This document shows positions 23,001 through 33,194 of a DNA stretch of 64,000 nt, piece after piece. A model generated the notes under the pieces. It worked only from the letters and a program-made list of their open reading frames with translations. It had not been told where the DNA came from and ran no database searches. The first letter of the stretch is position 1; every line of letters starts with the position of its first letter. The translations under genes and the position numbers were made by a program. Origin of the DNA: Aquanectria penicillioides (lineage: Eukaryota; Ascomycota; Sordariomycetes; Hypocreales; Nectriaceae); NCBI GenBank assembly GCA_003415625.1, contig PYIU01000001.1, positions 2,294,001 through 2,358,000 on the forward strand, given 5' to 3'.

Positions 23001-23491
23001 ACACGGTGAGCGATGCCCCAGTTCTCTTCTCCCATTCTCGCCTGAGTCGGTGGTTAGTCTCACGAATGGCGAGCTGCTGTGGCAATATCAACCTACAGTG
23101 AAGAGTCCATCGTTGACGCCGTCTCTAACTTGCTAGAGTAACGGTCAGAATCCAATACTAGGTGACAGCGATATCCTGGGGCCAATTTACAGTCAAAGCC
23201 GAATTTACGGACTTCTTGAAGCGCTTCTCGTTGCACACTTCGTTGACAAGGGCTTGGGTAGAGACGAATACAACGGTTCTGCCCGGGAATCTCAGACGGT
23301 ATACCTCGCCTTACGAGTGTTAGTGTCAACTCCAACTGCAGATCAAACGGGTGAAAAATAGCATATCAGTGCTCACCAAATTGATCAGCTAAGGCAAGCA
23401 TAGATCCAAGTGGAAAATCAGGATCTAAAGTGCCGACATGGCCGATCAATGGGAACCCCCTGGGCTCTGGAATCTCAACTGTCTCCATCAT
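20002..23491 (-). CDS. Self-sufficient P450-reductase fusion (CYP505/P450foxy-like)
   Basis: Fatty-acid hydroxylase, by family attacking sub-terminal carbons with NADPH and O2. Minus-strand exons 23491-23377, 23309-23191, 23132-23097, 23041-20975, 20920-20727 and 20677-20002 join in frame to 1068 residues, the usual length for this fusion. The heme half starts IPEPRGFPLIGHVG, has the I-helix AGHETTSG, ETLR and the heme loop FGNGMRGCIGRPF. The reductase half has the FMN site ILYGSNSGTCESLAQR, the FAD motif RQYSISSSPL created by the last splice, and the NADPH sites GTGIAPFRSFIQER and FGCRSP. The 36-nt third exon is tiny but gives the conserved QVRDGVNDGLFT. No N-terminal membrane anchor is seen, as in the soluble-type fusion. 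Its role is likely lipid detoxification or use. Confidence 0.93.
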
Positions 23492-24559
23492 TGTGGCATT
23501 GGTGTCGTCAAATCACTGACCACTGCAAAAATGGCCAGTCCAGAATGGGCATTTGATCTTAAAGTACCACTGTCGTATTTGACATTACCGCTCCACGCAG
23601 GCACGCAGAACCGCACGCGAAGTTTCAGTATTTCCAAAAAGTCCGTCGGAGTTGGGCCCCGGTGGGATCGAGGCGTGGGTCCAAATGGATGAGGGTAGGA
23701 TCGATGCCAAGCTCCCCAACGGAGAGACATGGCTTCTACCCGATGTTCCAGCTCGACTCCCGGGCTATTCCTAGCGGTCAACGGATTGGCCCTGTCAATG
23801 TCGTCATGGTGAAACGTGCAGTCGGTGCCGACTCGCCCGGAGATCGGCTCAGGCCCCCAATTAGGCATGACGAGATGATGGGAGCCGAGGTTCAACGACG
23901 AAAAGGGAAATTCTGTGCCCCAACAATTATCACCTCATGCCATATTAGAAAACCCTAGTTGTCAATCTTCGTAATCGATTGCAAAGGGGGGCTTTATCTC
24001 GGCTCTCAACTACGATTGCGGGCGTTGCCGCTGCATGTGAAGCCGTGATGCAGATCGCGTGCAACTCAACTCCCGACGGCAAATTTGAGACCAGGACGCG
24101 GACCCCTGAAAGCGCTAGCTCCATCAGGCCCTGGAGGATCGCGTTGCGTGCTCAGGGTCCAACAGCGCCACATACGAAAGGATGCATTGATTCAACCTTT
24201 GTCCTGTAATGCAACGACCAGGGAGTTTGCTCCAAGGGATCGATCTGTTGTCAATGTGGCGTAGCAACAACGCTTCATTGTCATGGTCCATCTTGCATTG
24301 GAGCCTTGAACGTCGACTCTTCGAAGCCCCAGACCCTAGCCATGTCTATGAATAATCGCTCCTTCTGAGACATGGGATCGAGAGTTGACTTTCTTTGTTA
24401 GTGCTGACGGGCTAACGCCTCGTTCATGTATCAGTAGTGCTCACACAGTAAATGAGTTTGGCGAAGTGGTGATTGGCCTCGAGCCAGCGCCAACGGATTT
24501 GGGTTGCTCTACGAATTGTCGGATGCATCAGCGGGTCACCCGCGTCTTCTGACTGGACG
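23492..24559. other. Intergenic, no gene supported
   Basis: About 1 kb upstream of the CYP505 gene. Overlapping ORFs of about 100 and 135 codons on opposite strands (23488-23958) have no motif and mutually shadow each other. I see no RNA gene until the tRNA. Confidence 0.4.
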
Positions 24560-24654
24560 GCTTCCGTAGCTCAGTTGGTTAGAGCTTCGTACTAATACTT
24601 AACATCCAAGTGTTGGTGATGCGAAGGTCGCAGGTTCAAGCCCTGCCGGGAGCA
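24560..24654 (+). tRNA. tRNA-Ile (anticodon AAT) with 21-nt intron
   Basis: The acceptor stem GCTTCCG pairs with CGGGAGC (one T-G pair) and discriminator A is at 24654. The D arm is GCTC-AGTTGGTTA-GAGC. The anticodon stem TCGTA (24587-24591) pairs with TGCGA (24620-24624). The T arm is GCAGG-TTCAAGC-CCTGC. The anticodon AAT is at 24594-24596, read as IAU after deamination. After removing 24598-24618, in the canonical position one base 3' of the anticodon, the loop is CTAATAA, identical to that expected for eukaryotic tRNA-Ile. The 3' CCA is not encoded, as in eukaryotes, and a run of T follows at about 24679. Confidence 0.92.
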
Positions 24655-25088
24655 AAATGTCTCACGATGCCATCCAGTTTTTTTTTGTCTTCTTTTTTCA
24701 TGTTTTTACTTATAGTCTAGCTAGCTGCGTGTAACCCAGTGCCCCATTGAATCTGTCACATTACTTGACCTTACCCTGCACCCCAAAGCAATCTCGACTC
24801 CCAGTTGTCCTCCTTCTGTCACATCATCATGCACGCAAACTGTGGCTTTTTTTTAATCCGGATTCACATATGCCTGACGTTCGAATAAATTACCAGGTCT
24901 TTCTTTGGTGGATTGCACTTGTAATCCGAGCGTTTCATTACTTCACAGCTAAAGTACAGCACTTAACGACCTTCGTGAAAATCGAGATAATGGTCTCACA
25001 AAATATTTTTGCTATTCGAATTCGCCCACGACATAGTCATTTGTTTAACATATCTCTCATTTATGTTGCACAGACCTAATAACTATGG
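24655..25088. other. Intergenic, T-rich
   Basis: 434 bp between the tRNA and a regulator stop. The T-rich tract at 24679-24686 can serve as the Pol III terminator of the tRNA gene. The 110-codon ORF at 24747-25079 has no motif. Confidence 0.4.
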
Positions 25089-27277
25089 TCATTGAGACAA
25101 CCAACAGAGAGTTTGAAGGTCCTCGTCGTTTGACATATTCTCAAAGAACGAAAGATCCAAATGTTCATCCATAAGAAATTGTTGCAATGAAGGCTCGGAT
25201 AGAGCTGATTCGGTGGTAGGTGTCACCCCGACTTCAGATAATGACAGATAGTTGTCTTGCGACGAATCCATGCCACCAATAGAAGCCCCGGTTGCCAGGT
25301 TCCCGACGGAGCCAAAACCTTCTAGCAGAACCTTGATCCCATCCATGTGAGAGCAGAATTCCTTTGCCGCAAAATTTCCACTTTGTCGCAGCTGTTCAAG
25401 GAAATGCAGCGCATTTTCGAATCCTTCGGCATCGTTCTGCGTCTCGCTCCTGCCAAGCATACTGGAAATTGCAAGAACGGTTGTTGCTGAAAACAGGTAC
25501 TGTGTGTAAAAATAGTCGAAGACATGGAATGCCCCATTCATCCAACATTCAGTCAATAATGAGCAAGAATGTCTGGCAGTGCGAATGCAGGCGTCTGCAA
25601 TGGCTTGTGCTGAGCTTGGAACCCGTGATTCTCTCGTCGTTCCTCGTAGAACAGACAAATGATCGCGAAGAACGAGGAGCAAGATTGGTCGTGTGGTTAA
25701 AATCAACAACTACATTCATTAACCTTCGGCGTAGTAAAGTAGTGAACGAGTGCTTACTTGATTGAATGATAAGTGAAGTGATATTATCCTTCCTACTGGT
25801 TTGACTGGTTGATTGAGCTGGAGGTGTTTGGGAAGTTCTTCCGACCACAATCGAAGAGCCTCAAGGACCTCCTGGACGCGTTGGGAGAAGGTCCCCTGCT
25901 TGTTTGTCCTGTCATATATGGATCTTATGATATTCCCGGCAACTCTCGCTAGCCTTATACTGGCCCTCAGATACTCATGCTCTACAAAGTCGTCTGAGCT
26001 CGGGCCTGTGATTTCTGATGGTAAACTGACTGAGATATCATCATCCGCGATGAGTATTGGAAGACCGATCTTTGACGACCACATTCGATCAAAGTTATAG
26101 GTAGTCCACCAAAGCCGATTTCGGTGTTCCCGTATTTCCGGGTCAGGAACATGAGAGTAGTCAATGTTGAGGTGAAGCCCCATCACTGTGGCAAGGCGCA
26201 TTGCAGATCCGACTAGAGTGCATGCGGAATGTCTCCGATTTAATTCAAGAGAGTACAAAGCCAGCAAGGGTATCAGCTACGTTCAAAACGAACTACATGA
26301 CGTAGAGCTTACTAGTAGAAGCATTGTCTCAACAATATCGAGTTGCGGACGTTCACTGACTACCCGAAGCATGCTGTTTGCATGGGCAAAGCACGACAGA
26401 CCGGGAAAGGTGAGACTTGAAGTAGCAGCCCTGTTCGAATACAACTCGCCAATGGCAAAAAGCGCCCACATTTTGCAAGTGAAAATGAGACTTCTCTCAG
26501 GGTTGAATCCATCCCGGGTCATCGTCCCAAGTGCATTGAGGATTTCACTTCGACGCACAATATGATAGCAACGGCAAAGAGATCGCAAAGCTGCCTCGGC
26601 TAGGAACTTGGCTCGTGTCTGGGAAGGCCACGGGGGTGTTGACAAAGAGAGACTGAGAAGCATGTCGTCCGTTGCATAATGAGTACGAGGAATGTGTCTC
26701 GATATCTCAGGTGATGACGCAAACTGACGGAATCGAGTAGCAAATGCGGCATCTGATATCTCGCCTATCCATATTGGCGTGTCTGAGGCCTGTATGTGCG
26801 TGAACCAAGGTCTCTCCTCGAGGATCGGATTGTTTGCAGCCTCGCTGCCATCGCTGTCCTCGGCGGCTGTTGTGTCAGCGACTGTCGGAGTTATGGCAGG
26901 CGTTGATACGAGCTTCTGATGACGGGATCGCAACTCTTCATTCTCCTGGAGAATTCGGTCCAGATAACTATAGGTAAAGTCAATACCAGACACTATTACC
27001 GAGCGTCATGATGGTTCATATACCTCTGATGAATTTTGATCTGCCGATCACGCGTTGGATATATACATTCAGAGGCTCGAGTGCAATTATCGCAGGGTTT
27101 TCCTCCCGAACATCGAACTTTGCGAGCATGACATGAGCGGCATCTAGATATTATCTAAGTGACATGGACGATTGTAATGTGAATAATGGCAGCCTACGCG
27201 ACTGATTTCTTCCTGTGAAAGGACTCTGGGAGTCCATCATGCGAAGAGCTTTTGTTCCCCTGCGATGAGCGCGGCAT
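25089..27277 (-). CDS. Zn2Cys6 transcription factor, Fungal_trans family
   Basis: Nuclear regulator. The first exons are 27277-27198 and 27143-27024, then 26967 onward; further introns lie near 26310-26275 and 25765-25710. The first splice completes RKKSVA followed by CRSCHARKVRCSGGKPCDNC and the last zinc Cys, a full binuclear cluster. The next splice adds YLDRILQENEELRSRHQKL, a short coiled coil for dimerisation. The middle homology region carries LLALYSLELNRRHSACTLVG and LRLATVMGLHL-type helices, and EHRNRLWWTTYNFDRMWSSK is the hallmark of the fungal transcription factor domain. The 1-3 residue loops between Cys are slightly compact. The target genes are unknown; the neighbouring anchored SDR on the same strand is a candidate. 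Confidence 0.85.
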
Positions 27278-27692
27278 TGTATTGCTTGACCGAAGAAATA
27301 TGAAAAGAGTGAACAAGGTTTCGAGGTGATGGCGAGGCACAGAAATCTCCACATGACTCGGCAAAATGTCAAGACGCCGACTTGACATAGGAAGCCGGCG
27401 CGATTAGTAATCAGGTGCATGAGTGTTTAGGAACCAAATGAGTCAAGCAAGAAATGGAGCTGAGCATTATGCGGATATAAACAGTCCCCGAATAGAAGAA
27501 CTTCACTTTGAAACGGTCAGAAGTCGAGAAACTCAATAGGAACATCGCTCATGTACTGGCGAGTTGCAGGGCTTGAAAGAAGCTGAGACTATTAGTGACG
27601 GTTCGAACGCTTCGAAATTTCATTCCGCCATCTGCGGAGAATCCCATCTGTCAAGGGCTGTGAAATCCGATGATCCAATGAAATCCTCGATT
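27278..27692. promoter_or_regulatory. Promoter region of the 25-27 kb regulator
   Basis: 415 bp between the regulator ATG (27277, minus) and the SDR stop. No strong core element was identified. Confidence 0.35.
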
Positions 27693-28797
27693 TTAAAACC
27701 CAGTGTCACGTAAGACATGGGCTTTGGAGGTTCTGATCAGCTCCTGCAGCCACGCCGGGAATCCACGGAGGCCAGACAATATTGCCCCGTAAGACGGCAA
27801 AAAAATATCTCCCCTTCCAAATGTAACGACCTGATTTACGACAGCTTCGGCCACTTGCTCTGGTTCCAGAAGCTCATCCTTGAAGGTTGGGTGTGAAGTG
27901 AGATTGTGGATTAGTGGAGTGCGAACCCAGAATGGGTAGACGATACTATCAAAATCGAGTCAATGACCATGTGCTGTACAACGCCAAGGATCGAGGATTC
28001 TGGTGGGACTGAATGTACCTCGTCAACACGCCCGTGCTATTGTATCTGTGCTTGAGTTCCTGAGTAAGGCCCTCGTGGAAAGCCACCAGGCCAGCCTTGG
28101 TGCAACTATAATCCACATTGTTAGCGATTGTGAGGAAGCTCGCTACACTCGCCATCGTAACAATATGGCCATGGTTATGCTTGATCATATTGGGTAAAAA
28201 TTCCTGCACCATCCAAAAGTGGGCCAAGTTGTTCACGTCGAACATGCGCTTGATTTGATCTTTTGAGCAGTCGAGGATAGTCTTCCCCGACACGATTCCG
28301 GCATTGTTGATAAGAACCGTAGGGTGACCAAGTTTAGAACGAATATTTTCAGCTGCGTCGTGCACGGCATCCGAAGAGGTTACATCCACTTTGTAGAAGT
28401 GCACGTTGGGTGGTAAAACACTCTGTGGCGGGTTCAGGTCAAGTGACACGACCGTCACATTTTGTTGGGAGAATTTCTGGACCATCTGTGATCCCATTCC
28501 ACTGCTACCCCCCGTAATTAGAACAATTTCATTATCGCTATTCCATGAGCCTTTAGAGGATTTCGTGCCGAGCACTCTCGCGTTTATGAATCGGTTGGCT
28601 CCATAGCAAGTGCCAAGCACGACTAGGACACCAGATACGGTCCTAAAGCGGCCCAGGTTTTGGGGCAGGAGGAAGAAATTAGGCAGAGAACGGAAGAAGA
28701 TGCGAGCGTGGCTGATTAAGGCTTGTAAGATCTTGTCGAGGCGCAGTCCCCCGGCAGTCGAAATGGCACCCATACCTAAGTGAGGAAATCCAACCAC
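27693..28797 (-). CDS. Membrane-anchored short-chain dehydrogenase (retinol dehydrogenase-like)
   Basis: NAD(P)-dependent oxidoreductase of 343 residues, probably on the ER or lipid droplets. Exons 28797-28019 and 27945-27693; the intron 27946-28018 removes a region that otherwise ends the frame early. The N-terminal 75 residues contain a hydrophobic segment (VSGVLVVLGTCYGANRFI). The Rossmann motif is TGGSSGMG; then SLDLNPP, whose acidic residue after the second strand suggests NAD; NNAGIVSG; and catalytic MASVASF with YSCTKAG. The second exon supplies VYPFWVRTPLI and a C-terminal tail. This layout matches the SDR16C/17-beta-HSD11-like group acting on retinoid or steroid-like lipids in animals. 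The fungal substrate is unknown. Confidence 0.87.
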
Positions 28798-30321
28798 TGT
28801 AGATGAAGATTAAAGAAGGTTAGCGAAAGAACTATGCGGGTTAAGGGTAGCAAAGAAGGACAGGAGCGCGGCAGGTTGGTTTAAAACAAAGATATACCTT
28901 TGATGATGGATGCTGCGGCTGAACCGAGCAGGAAGATTCGGCAATCCTACTGGTTCGCTTCAGCTCCCCTCAAGCTCCCCGGACTTCAATCTAAGATCCA
29001 GCTAGGGCTCAGCTGCGCCGAGACAGATGTCAAACCTGCGACTCGGCGAGCTAGAATGTCGGCTGTTACCAGTCTATTGGTATTGCGCGTCTGCGAGTTT
29101 CTTGGCTGGACACCTGATTGGGTTGTGTACGTGAGTCTGGCTTGTTTGGGCGAGTGAACAGCCCGCCGCATATCGCCGTTTCCTGTCATGGGTGCGTCCT
29201 CGAACCATTTTGAAGAATGTGGCTGCATCGCTTAGTGATTCAGGCAAATCAAGGCCTGGATATGCAGGTCTCGAAGGTAGATGCATCAATAGCCCGGAAA
29301 CTAGAGTGGTGGAGATGCTTGGGTCTGGGTTGGCAATGGATCTTACTCGCCTGAACCAGCAACCCGCATACACGCCACCGTGCGCATTCGCAGAACTATA
29401 GCATCCATATAAAGACTTAAAAGGATACTGGCCAGCTGTCATTTTTATCTTGCTTCCAACAAGCATCAACAGGAACTCTCGGCGAAATTTGGTCCACTGA
29501 GTGCAGAACGAAGGGGATTACTCGCTGGGTTGAGTGACTAGTCACGCCCCCTCTCCAAAGGAGAGGTGGCAACAATACCTATAACTGCGTTGCATGCTGT
29601 AACTATTTTACTAGAGCAAGCAATACATTATTTAAAAATAAAAAGAATTACTTAATTTTCGTTTATTTTAATTTTGCTAATTGGCTTCTCTCGCTCCATT
29701 GCTCCTCCCCACAACACACGACAGTGCCAATACTTGGAGACCCGGTATCAAAAGAATACACTCAGGTAAACCACGAACTTATGCGAAATGAAGATGCAGC
29801 ACAAATAAGCTGATCCACTGAATGCGATGTCCCGGCGCGACATTTGCTGTTTTGCTGCGGTCGGCAACATGTCACTTGGCCGAGATACTGACCCGGCAAA
29901 TAGACATTGTTCCGGGATGAGAGAGGTAGTCAGATCTCCCCCATTTCCTATTCTGGCCCCTCAAACTAGGTGTACTCGAAATCGTCTCAAACTGTGGTTT
30001 ACGGCCCTTCTGAAAGAGACGGATTTAGAATTTTGTATTCAGGAATGCTGGACCAGAAGACTACTTTTATACCCTAGTCTTTACGATATGAAGGAAACGC
30101 GCCACGAGGAAAGTTCCGGCATGTACCAGATGCTTTGCCCTCAAGTTTCGTCAAGCCTACAGCGAAAGAATTACAGACAACGAGAATGGGTATTTTTCGA
30201 TGATGCTCGAGCATACCCATCGTCTAACCTAGCGCCTCACTTTCCCACTGCTAAGGATTTTTTGAAGACTATTGCTCTAACTCGGTGAGAAGTGAAAGGT
30301 GTTACTTAAATACCCTTACGG
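28798..30321. other. Intergenic, AT-rich core with palindrome
   Basis: About 1.5 kb. It includes the SDR promoter, a perfect 12-bp palindrome and adjacent hairpin at 29534-29566, and an AT-rich block at 29620-29690. A plus-strand 153-codon ORF (29827-30288) lacks any motif or intron structure and is not called. Confidence 0.4.
29534..29566. repeat. Palindrome plus hairpin
   Basis: GTGACTAGTCAC (29534-29545) is a perfect 12-bp palindrome. It is followed at once by CCTCTCC-AAA-GGAGAGG (29550-29566), a perfect 7-bp stem with a 3-nt loop. Function unknown. Confidence 0.7.
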
Positions 30322-30627
30322 TTAGAGCTCGGCATCGGCCACAGGAATAGCACGAAAGTAGGCGTTCAGTTGTTGAACACGATCAACAGGCCAGGCAATC
30401 TCAGGACCCTGAGTTGGACATGGAGCGTCAATGTTCACTACCTCCTCCGCCTTTTGCGTCAAGAAAGATAAGTGTCGAGGAGTTGACTAACTTCTGGGAA
30501 TGACCATGTCGCCCGAATGTGGCGTATTGGAGAAGTATTGTAACAAGGTCCAGCCCGAAGGACGCGAGTAATGATGATACCCAAGAGCCCAGGTCAGAAA
30601 CAGAGAAATCTGCGTCGATATATACAT
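30322..30627 (-). CDS. Possible small two-exon gene, function unknown
   Basis: Weak candidate. From ATG 30627 an open frame runs to 30492 and splices (donor GTTAGT, branch CTTGAC, acceptor GGTAG, 54 nt) in frame to 30437-30322, ending at TAA, for 83 residues. The second exon (NIDAPCPTQGPEIAWPVDRV and following) has balanced, protein-like composition. A TATA-like CATATAAATT on the minus strand lies near 30805. Other frames of exon 1 are also open, so this could instead be a piece of a larger or decayed gene. No family is recognised. Confidence 0.25.
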
Positions 30628-31381
30628 TGTCCGGGTATAGTATCCTAAGTGATGGGTGGATAGGGAGTCTCGTAGATGGAATCAGTGGGAATGAATTGGC
30701 GGATTGCTCGGACGATAGAAACAGTAAGTTCGGTGTTCTGGCAAATGAGTTTCAACTATTTGTCGGAAGGAAGAGTGAATGATTTGGATAGGTCTGATTC
30801 AATTTATATGCTTTGGTCTAGTAGAGAAGGTCATTTCTTGGCTAGTGTGGCTTTGACTCAACCCCGGCCAAAAGGGTTGAGAAGCGAGAAGCCTGATAGT
30901 AAACTTTATGCTACATCTCGACACTTGATTTTCCTTCTTCTTTCCTCTTTTCTTATCTTGCGCCCTAATAATTAAACCTGACAACACTGTTGCTGCGTGG
31001 GCGCGACAGTGTACAGCCTCGACGATCCCGAGGGAAATTGAAATCACATAATATTCCTTGAATGTTCCAAGGTTAGGATGTGTGCTTAGGGATCGTACAC
31101 AGCGACGGCAAGATGACGCTATGCAATCGTGAATAAGCATATTTTTAAGTGCACTACCTGCGACGTGATATGTTTTAAGGTATTTAGGAAGCTTAAGTAT
31201 GGGGGAGTCGGCAGATGACAAGCTCCCACTCTCTGGCGTCAAGACAATAGCAATCGTAAACGATTGCTCGTTTGCTATTGTCGTTGGCATTTATGCTCCT
31301 TCTTAATCTTCTTCTTGCTCCAGACGCCTCAAACTCCCAAGCATTAAATACGTGTCATTTTCTAGCCCATCATCTCGTAGC
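30628..31381. other. Intergenic with nested inverted repeat
   Basis: About 750 bp between the weak small gene and the metal transporter stop. It holds the inverted repeat at 31243-31282. The 163-codon minus ORF (30799-31290) has no motif. Confidence 0.4.
31243..31282. repeat. Nested inverted repeat
   Basis: GACAATAGCAA (31243-31253) and its exact reverse complement TTGCTATTGTC (31272-31282) flank a loop. Overlapping the left arm and loop is a smaller palindrome, AATCGT-AA-ACGATT. It could fold as a cruciform or an RNA hairpin in the 3' region of the CCC1-like gene. Confidence 0.75.
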
Positions 31382-32170
31382 TCAACCCATTCTCCCCTCC
31401 ACTAAAGTCACAGCGCCTACCGCTGCTGCTGCCGCTAGCGCCCCCAACACCAGCATTTGCAGGCCCTCCGAGACGCACCGCCAACTAAAGCGCTCGCCCC
31501 CCAGCACGCAGCTCTTCCCGGCACCAAACGAGAAGAGTGCCAGCAAGCACAAGCACAAGCTCCAGCGGAATCCTAGGCCGACAGTGGAGGCAAAAAAGTA
31601 TGGGAATAGCGGGATGATACCGCCAATCGAGTAGCCGAAGGAGATGGAGAGGCCGGAGGCGATGGGGGAGATGGGGAGAGGTTCGGATTCGCTGGTGGAG
31701 AGCCTGTCGGTGTAAGACCGCAACCGGACAGCAGCGCGCTCTAAGCTGCCGGATGCATTTCGTACGGCGGAAAGCACTTCGAATGTGACGTGTTGGGGGA
31801 GGTCCAAGGGTTCAAGATGCTTCAAGAGAAGCTCTTCAGCACTGCCGGCGTCCTTCTCAGTGGTTTCTAGGTGACAGCCGCTCTCGCTTGTCTCGTGGTA
31901 GTTGAGCATTCCACGCGCTTCTTCATCGTCTTCGGCTTCCGCGGCACTCGTAGATTGAGGCAGCTCGTCTCGGGCGGCAAGATATCCTCCAATGCCCATG
32001 CTGATGCTACCAGCGCAAAGCTCTGCGAGGCCGGCGAAAATGACAGTGTCGGTGCTCCCCAGGGAGCTGAGCCCGGCCGTCAGAGCAAAAGGAACCGTCA
32101 ATCCATCCGAGAAGCCGAGGGTAAAGTCGGAGAAGAAGCGGGTGAGGGTCGGGCTCTGAGAAGGCTTCAT
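31382..32170 (-). CDS. CCC1/VIT1-family vacuolar Fe/Mn transporter
   Basis: Vacuolar membrane importer of Fe2+ or Mn2+, detoxifying excess metal, by family. A single exon of 262 residues from the ATG at 32170, chosen because the family conserves the region starting just after it (TLGFSDGLTVPFALTAGLSSLG, helix 1). Helix 2 follows with LAELCAGSISMGIGGYLAARDE, carrying the metal-binding Glu and Met residues. A charged cytosolic loop with several Glu (about residues 75-165) is the expected metal-binding domain. Three C-terminal helices follow (SFGYSIGGIIPLFPYFF, LCLCLLALFSFGAG, MLVLGALAAAAAVGAV). The length fits the short fungal members. Confidence 0.88.
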   Translation of the reverse strand: MKPSQSPTLTRFFSDFTLGFSDGLTVPFALTAGLSSLGSTDTVIFAGLAELCAGSISMGIGGYLAARDELPQSTSAAEAEDDEEARGMLNYHETSESGCHLETTEKDAGSAEELLLKHLEPLDLPQHVTFEVLSAVRNASGSLERAAVRLRSYTDRLSTSESEPLPISPIASGLSISFGYSIGGIIPLFPYFFASTVGLGFRWSLCLCLLALFSFGAGKSCVLGGERFSWRCVSEGLQMLVLGALAAAAAVGAVTLVEGRMG

Positions 32171-33194
32171 GATGGCGGTTTGCTTGAGGCGGAGGATGAT
32201 GGACAGCAAGCAACAAAGCAAGAAGGCATAACAGGAGCTGGGCTGGGCCTCAAGGTCTAGCTAGACCCCAGAGCTAAACCACTCGCCTACACATAGTTAG
32301 CAGCAGAGCAGAGTAGCGTGCTCGCAAAGAGCATCAAGCACGGCATTCGGTTCCGGAAACCCTGCAGCGCGGCCGATCGCCATGTCAGCTCACCCTTCTA
32401 CTTTCCTGTTTGGTGGCCGAGGCCATGATGCTCGGTGACGACTTGGGATAGCTGTGCTACCGTCTCGGCAATTTGCTGCCGTCCTGTCCCCGTCCAGCGC
32501 TGTCCTGCACAACAAAAGATCCCCATAGCACTATGGCACTATGGCAGGATCGGGACAAAGGCCAAGGGCGCGCAGGGATTTTGCAGCGCAGTCCTCTCCA
32601 CTGGGCCACTGGGCCGGCTCACCACGACTCATGGAGACGGCCCCCCGGTTGCAGTGCTTATCATCAGCCCGCGTCCCATTCGCCTCCTCCTGTATGATCT
32701 TGACAGCTGCGGACCCCTTGCGGGTGGCGCTCCCCAGGCCACGCCGCCGTCGCCTACAACAAGCCATTGCCGGAGCGTTGCGCAGCACGTGGGTGGGGAA
32801 ACCTTGCAAGTCAAAGCTTGTTTGCCGATCTTCCATCGACTTGGCGAGATCTGGGAATAACGCCGGCCGACGTCATCAAAACAAGTAGACATGGTGAATT
32901 GAACAAACACAGGCTCGGGAATAGTAGCCACATGCACGTGGACAAGAAAGGCTAACTGCCTAGGTATCTAGGACATGTTTTCACCGCACACGACATTGGC
33001 ACAATCTCGGTCTTGCTCGTGTAGATTCGCTGATACAATGATTTATATTTTCCGTTTGCAACAGCCAAAACCGTTTTCCGCGAGGGATCGGTTTAAATTT
33101 GCCTTATGCACAAGCCTAACTAAGCGAATTACATGTACATACATTACGGGTGTAAGTTGTGAATGAAGATTGATTAACTAATCCCAGTTGCCTG
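32171..33194. promoter_or_regulatory. Intergenic, promoter of the metal transporter
   Basis: About 1 kb. The upstream region of the CCC1-like gene is GC-rich with CT-rich tracts; the distal half becomes AT-richer toward the acid phosphatase 3' end. Overlapping ORFs of about 100-140 codons on both strands (32435-32955) have no motifs. Confidence 0.4.

Noticed and set aside
29827..30288. 153-codon plus-strand ORF
   Set aside because: No recognisable motif and composition like non-coding AT-mixed sequence; open by chance.
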